From positions 1 to 64,000 of the forward strand of contig NZ_JAGGQP010000027.1 of NCBI RefSeq assembly GCF_018613235.1: a stretch of DNA of 64,000 nucleotides, in the 5' to 3' direction. Both the position numbers and the translations under genes were made by a program. This document shows, piece by piece, positions 60,674-64,000 of this stretch (position 1 is its first letter; every line of letters begins with the position of its first letter). A model generated the notes under the pieces. That model had not been told where the DNA came from. It did no database searches and saw nothing but the letters and a program-made list of their open reading frames with translations. Origin of the DNA: Bacillus sp. ISL-41 (GTDB lineage Bacteria; Bacillota; Bacilli; Bacillales; Cytobacillaceae).

Positions 60674-61459
60674 ATGGCAAACTCAACTGCAGGCACCAGT
60701 CAGTCGCATTTAACTCAATATATCCCGCCTAAGGGCATGTACGAACAATTTGAGGATGAACCTCATTATCTCGAGAAGGTCAAAGAATGGGGTTTGAGCA
60801 CGAAGAAAGAGTTTTGGTATAAAGATAGATACCAGCATTGTCTTGTTACGATAAAGGGGTATGAAATCTTCGGTGAAACAGCTGAATTTAATACTCTGGT
60901 GGTTGAATTTCCGGATGGCACCTTAACTTGTATCCACCCGGCGTACCTAAAGGAGATGCAATCTTCCGGCTTTGGGAAGGAAATCATCACTCCAGCTTCC
61001 GGAGATGGAAGTGAAGCAGCAGAGGTGAAGATAGAGAAGCCTAAAGCAGCGGCACCAGCGGCGACAGAAGCTAAAGAAAAAACTCCTGTAAAAAGGGAAA
61101 AAGCTAAAAAGGAAAAGGCTCCTAAATTAGTGCTGCCAGAGGAAAAGGTCCATTTTACAGCGACGGTAAAGCAGTTTGCGCTTAGCTGGAACCATTTCAA
61201 TGAAGATAATGACGAAGTAGTCGTGTTCGAGAATGTCAGGATCGAGCAGGAAGAACCAATCGAGGTTGGCCTGGCATGGGGCTCACACAGCAAAACACTG
61301 AAAAAGCACGAACTCGAGCCTGGACAGCAGCTTGAATTCGACGGCAAAATCGTCAAAAAAAGCCTTCCAAAAGGCAAGGACGTCGAAGATGAATCTATGC
61401 TTCTCGATGTTTCGGTCTCTTACAAAATCAATAACCCTTCAAAAATCACTAAAAAATAA
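60674..61459 (+). CDS. Conserved-looking cytoplasmic protein (261 aa), unknown
   Basis: Two apparent domains are joined by an Ala/Lys/Glu-rich linker (about residues 117-155). The N-part (GMYEQFEDEPHYLEKVKEWG, TLVVEFPDGTLTCIHPAYLK) is compact and acidic; the C-part (VHFTATVKQFALSWNHFNED, GLAWGSHSKTLKKHELEPGQ) looks beta-rich. No membrane segment or signal. AAAGGAAG precedes ATG 60674; a longer frame to 60545 runs into the repeats. I do not recognise the family. Confidence 0.7.
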   Translation: MANSTAGTSQSHLTQYIPPKGMYEQFEDEPHYLEKVKEWGLSTKKEFWYKDRYQHCLVTIKGYEIFGETAEFNTLVVEFPDGTLTCIHPAYLKEMQSSGFGKEIITPASGDGSEAAEVKIEKPKAAAPAATEAKEKTPVKREKAKKEKAPKLVLPEEKVHFTATVKQFALSWNHFNEDNDEVVVFENVRIEQEEPIEVGLAWGSHSKTLKKHELEPGQQLEFDGKIVKKSLPKGKDVEDESMLLDVSVSYKINNPSKITKK

Positions 61460-61463
61460 AGAT

Positions 61464-61500
61464 GGACTGGCGTCATAAAAGCCAGTCCGTTTGTTTATTT
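61464..61500 (+). terminator. Terminator after the 261-aa protein gene
   Basis: GGACTGGC/GCCAGTCC with GTTTGTTTATTT tail. Confidence 0.85.
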
Positions 61501-61536
61501 ATAAGAAAATATATACTTTTGGCATTAAGATAATTG

Positions 61537-61655
61537 TCCAGCTCCAGCGCCTAGCCCCTCGAGACGCTTCGGTCCTGTCAATGAAGTCAAATGACGACTT
61601 CACTGTCAGGCCCTCCAGCGCTTTTCGGGGCTTACCAAGGCGCTTACGCTTTTCT
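61537..61655. repeat. Dispersed intergenic element, copy 2
   Basis: TCCAGCTCCAGCGCCTAGCC at the start and AAGGCGCTTACGCTTTTCTT at the end match copy 1 (7661-7776). The centre holds an inverted repeat (TGAAGTC..GACTTCA type) not in copy 1. It abuts the stop codon of tadC on the minus strand, as copy 1 abuts the catalytic subunit gene. Confidence 0.8.
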
Positions 61656-62575
61656 TATTTTGAAAAGGTTTGGAGAAATTGGATCAGTGCCGGGCCCAGC
61701 AAAACGATGAACAAGCTTGGAAAAATAAACAGGACAAGAGGAAACAGCATCTTCACTGGGGCCTTCATAGCTTCTTCCTCGGCGCGCTGCCTCCGTCGTT
61801 CCCGAACCTCATTCGACTGGACACGGAGAACCTGAACCATACCTATTCCCAGCTTTTCAGCCTGCAGGATGCTGCTGATGAAAGCTCGTACTTCCTCGAC
61901 TTCGATCCTATTTTTGATTCCGGAAAGCGCTTCTCTCCTCGTCCGGCCAAGTCTCAGCTCTTCAAGGCTCCGATGGAACTCGGCAGACAGGACGCCATTC
62001 TTTTTCGCTACGACCTTGCTGACTGCCGAATCAAATCCAAGTCCAGCTTCCAGGCTGACCGTCAATAGATCGAGGATATCGGGAAGTTCTTTCAAGGCGC
62101 TTTTATTCCTTGCCTTTTTCTTGATGCTTAAATAATAGTGTGGCAGGAAAATGCCGGCTGCGAGACCTATGATCAGGAACAGGAATATCCCCGCATAGCC
62201 TGCCTGGAGGAGGGCCCCATATCCGCCTGCCAAAAGCGGGAGCAGAAGCACGAGGGAGATTTGCAGCAGCCTGAAATCAACAGGTGACATTCCAAAAGGA
62301 CTTCCGGCCAGCTGAAGCTTCGTCTCGATTTTCGCTTCCTTTTCGCCTGGCATCCTCCGCTTAAAGCTTCTTTTGAAATCATTCATCAATGGCTTTCCGA
62401 TTCGCTCAAATAGGGAAGCATTGCTGGCTTTTTCAGTGATATCCGGATTCTCTTCCTTCACGCCGCTGACGAAGGTTGACATACGCTTTTTCAGGTGGGT
62501 GGCCTTCTCTGCCCGCATTAAGTACAGTCCATAGATGGCTAATGAAATCGTTAAGAAAAATGTAAAATATAGCAT
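61655..62575 (-). CDS. tadC: Tad pilus assembly membrane protein TadC (306 aa)
   Basis: A type II/IV secretion F-domain protein. It has N-terminal helix 1, paired helices about 95-140, the T2SSF domain (LLTVSLEAGLGFDSAVSKVV, RREALSGIKNRIEVEEVRAF) and a C-terminal helix. It starts two bases after the tadB stop. With TadA and TadB it forms the inner-membrane platform of a Flp/Tad pilus. Confidence 0.9.
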   Translation of the reverse strand: MLYFTFFLTISLAIYGLYLMRAEKATHLKKRMSTFVSGVKEENPDITEKASNASLFERIGKPLMNDFKRSFKRRMPGEKEAKIETKLQLAGSPFGMSPVDFRLLQISLVLLLPLLAGGYGALLQAGYAGIFLFLIIGLAAGIFLPHYYLSIKKKARNKSALKELPDILDLLTVSLEAGLGFDSAVSKVVAKKNGVLSAEFHRSLEELRLGRTRREALSGIKNRIEVEEVRAFISSILQAEKLGIGMVQVLRVQSNEVRERRRQRAEEEAMKAPVKMLFPLVLFIFPSLFIVLLGPALIQFLQTFSK

Positions 62576-62577
62576 CC

Positions 62578-63546
62578 CTACACCTCGACTGCCGTAATTT
62601 TGCGAATCAGAACGAAACCAATGATGCCGGAGAAAATGCCGGCGACCGTCAATGCAATTCCTATTGGATGACGGAAAAGCGTTCCGATATATTCAGGTTC
62701 GATTAAATAAAGGACGAAAGCCAAAATGATCGGGAGCAAACCAATGACAATTCCCGATAGTCTCCCTTGAGCTGTCAGGGAAGATATCTGCCTGTGGATT
62801 TTCGTCCGCTCCCTGATAGTCTGGACAATTTTATCAAGCACTGTCGCGAGATTCCCGCCTACCTGACGCTGAATCAAAATTGCCTGGATCATTAAATCCA
62901 AATCTTCGCTGGGCATTCTTTCTTTAAGCTCATTCAAGGAATCCTCCAGGCTGGCTCCATATTGCATCTCTTTGATGACACTGTCCATTTCTTCCTTTAT
63001 CGGTGAACCCGCTTCTTCTATCACTGTTTTCAAAGCCTGCTGAAAACTAAACCCGGCTCTTAAAGAACCGACAATCGTGGAAATCATGTCTGGAAGCCCC
63101 TCGTTGAATTTCACGATTCGTTCCTTGATTTTCTTTTTTACATACCAGCCCGGCAACAAGAATCCTATGAAAAAGCCGACAACCATCAGGAGCATGTTTC
63201 CGGAAACAAGGAGCATTAAAAATCCCGTGACTCCTGCTGCCAGCCATTTGAATAGGATATATTCCTCAGGCTTAAGTGGAAGCCCTGACCTTCTGAGCAT
63301 GGTCTCGAGCTTCGAATTCTTCTCCTTGGTCAGCATGTTTTTCCTGACCTTTTGCTTTGTCATTTGGTAGTAAACCATCAAATCATATTGCTTCCGGTCA
63401 AGCTTCGTCCCTGAACTGGACAGGTATTTTTCAATTCGCTTCTCCAGACGCTTGTCCGAAAGAAAAATCCGATGGAAAATCGAATAGAACAGTAAAAATA
63501 CTGTCATCATGAACAGGGCGGAAAGGATATAGATCATGCTCCCCAC
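62578..63546 (-). CDS. tadB: Tad pilus assembly membrane protein TadB (322 aa)
   Basis: The second platform protein, T2SSF domain: ISTIVGSLRAGFSFQQALKT, GASLEDSLNELKERMPSEDL and QVGGNLATVLDKIVQTIRER. Four helices in pairs. It overlaps tadA by 13 bases, indicating translational coupling. Confidence 0.92.
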   Translation of the reverse strand: MGSMIYILSALFMMTVFLLFYSIFHRIFLSDKRLEKRIEKYLSSSGTKLDRKQYDLMVYYQMTKQKVRKNMLTKEKNSKLETMLRRSGLPLKPEEYILFKWLAAGVTGFLMLLVSGNMLLMVVGFFIGFLLPGWYVKKKIKERIVKFNEGLPDMISTIVGSLRAGFSFQQALKTVIEEAGSPIKEEMDSVIKEMQYGASLEDSLNELKERMPSEDLDLMIQAILIQRQVGGNLATVLDKIVQTIRERTKIHRQISSLTAQGRLSGIVIGLLPIILAFVLYLIEPEYIGTLFRHPIGIALTVAGIFSGIIGFVLIRKITAVEV

Positions 63547-64000
63547 TCCTCGCCTTCGATAAAGACATTTGCTGGAATGTGGATGCCTGATGCTTCAAGG
63601 CGCTCATAGAACTTAGGGCGGACACCAGTAGGAACAAGATGCCCGATGATTTTTCCATCCTCATTTACTCCCTGTTGCTTATATGTAAAAATATCCTGGA
63701 GGACGATGACATCGCCTTCCATTCCCTGCACCTCGGTAATGCTGGTGATTTTCCTGGTGCCATCCTTCAAACGCGATTGCTGAATGATGACGTCAAGCGC
63801 ACCGGCGATTTGTTCACGGATTGCTTTTACCGGAAGCTCAACACCTGCAAGCAGTACCATCGTTTCCAGACGGGCAATCATATCCCTTGCGCTATTGGAG
63901 TGACCGGTTGCCAGAGAACCATCATGTCCGGTATTCATAGCCTGAAGCATATCCAGGGCTTCGGCACCGCGGACCTCACCAATTACGACCCGATCCGGCC
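63534..64000 (-). CDS. tadA: Tad secretion ATPase TadA/CpaF, C-terminal part (window edge)
   Basis: The frame runs off the right end; only the last ~155 residues are seen. Visible are Walker B and following motif RPDRVVIGEVRGAEALDMLQ and AMNTGHDGSLATGHSNSARD with the conserved His residues, and a C-terminal ARLETMVLLAGVELPVKAIR. It is the hexameric ATPase that powers Flp pilus assembly. The apparent short ORF from ATG 63950 is only an internal Met. Pilin and TadZ/CpaE-type genes should lie to the right. Confidence 0.93.
   Translation of the reverse strand, partial: PDRVVIGEVRGAEALDMLQAMNTGHDGSLATGHSNSARDMIARLETMVLLAGVELPVKAIREQIAGALDVIIQQSRLKDGTRKITSITEVQGMEGDVIVLQDIFTYKQQGVNEDGKIIGHLVPTGVRPKFYERLEASGIHIPANVFIEGEEWGA

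Noticed and set aside
60766-61377. 203-codon minus-strand ORF
   Set aside because: Antisense to the 261-aa protein; low complexity and no ribosome site.

Overview
The window reads as chromosome of a Gram-positive, spore-former-type Bacillaceae (Bacillus/Mesobacillus-like). Evidence: AGGAGG-type ribosome sites, several TTG/GTG starts, lipobox lipoproteins, a Bacillus-style rRNA leader, SAM-I riboswitches, cydS, an OpuF-type fused osmolyte transporter, and YesM/YesN-like and LplB/LplC-like proteins. This rests on recognised families and motifs; no database search was possible.

Layout. 1-100: promoter and leader of an rRNA operon that runs left out of the window. 0.4-6.2 kb: small membrane protein, acetyltransferase plus DMT exporter, MgtC-like protein, tRNA-Ala(GGC), hydrolase, polysaccharide deacetylase, a MarR regulator divergent from a 35-aa membrane peptide with paired operators, and a PP-loop ATPase. 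6.3-10.2 kb: a haem-copper oxidase-superfamily cluster (small subunit, CuA subunit, catalytic subunit, SCO, Met/His-rich membrane protein). Its catalytic subunit has Asn where O2-reducing ba3/aa3 enzymes have the cross-linked Tyr, and its promoter carries an exact match to the Fnr consensus centred at about -41.5. An NO-reductase role is a live alternative to oxidase. 10.5-16.8 kb: OpuF osmolyte importer, two aldo/keto reductases, MATE exporter.

17-34.4 kb: a co-directional minus-strand beta-glucan (laminarin-type) locus. In transcription order it has two ABC permeases, lipoprotein binding protein, sensor kinase, AraC-type response regulator, intracellular GH16, GH1, a large GH94-like phosphorylase, GH30, and a secreted GH16 with four CBM-like domains. 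No ABC ATPase is present, so a shared MsmX-type ATPase is implied. 34.7-38.1 kb: decayed ZIP metal transporter, then chemoreceptor, CheW and a degenerate EAL protein. 38.1-39.8 kb: an RRNPP-like HTH-TPR regulator divergent from a short transcript that has its own promoter, terminator and a 30-codon ORF. 40-45.1 kb: methionine aminopeptidase, tandem SAM riboswitches driving metN-metI-metQ, and an M20 amidohydrolase. 45.2-51.5 kb: BrnQ, small lipoproteins, C39-like protein, LLM oxidoreductase and tiny hydrophilic ORFs.

51.5-54.1 kb: cytochrome bd operon (31-aa membrane ORF, cydA, cydB, cydS). 54.2-60.3 kb: PAP2 phosphatase, UDP-glucose dehydrogenase, GalU, HipA-like kinase, GT4 glycosyltransferase and a second kinase-like protein, probably a surface or spore glycan cluster. 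61.6-64 kb: tadC, tadB and the 3' part of tadA, continuing right.

Three divergent intergenic regions (47.4, 49.2 and 60.4 kb) hold arrays of 52-bp units whose ends are complementary (GGACA...TGTCC type) and covary between copies. This points to a structured repeat family I cannot name. Two copies of another ~118-bp intergenic element sit directly 3' of minus-strand genes at 7.7 and 61.5 kb.
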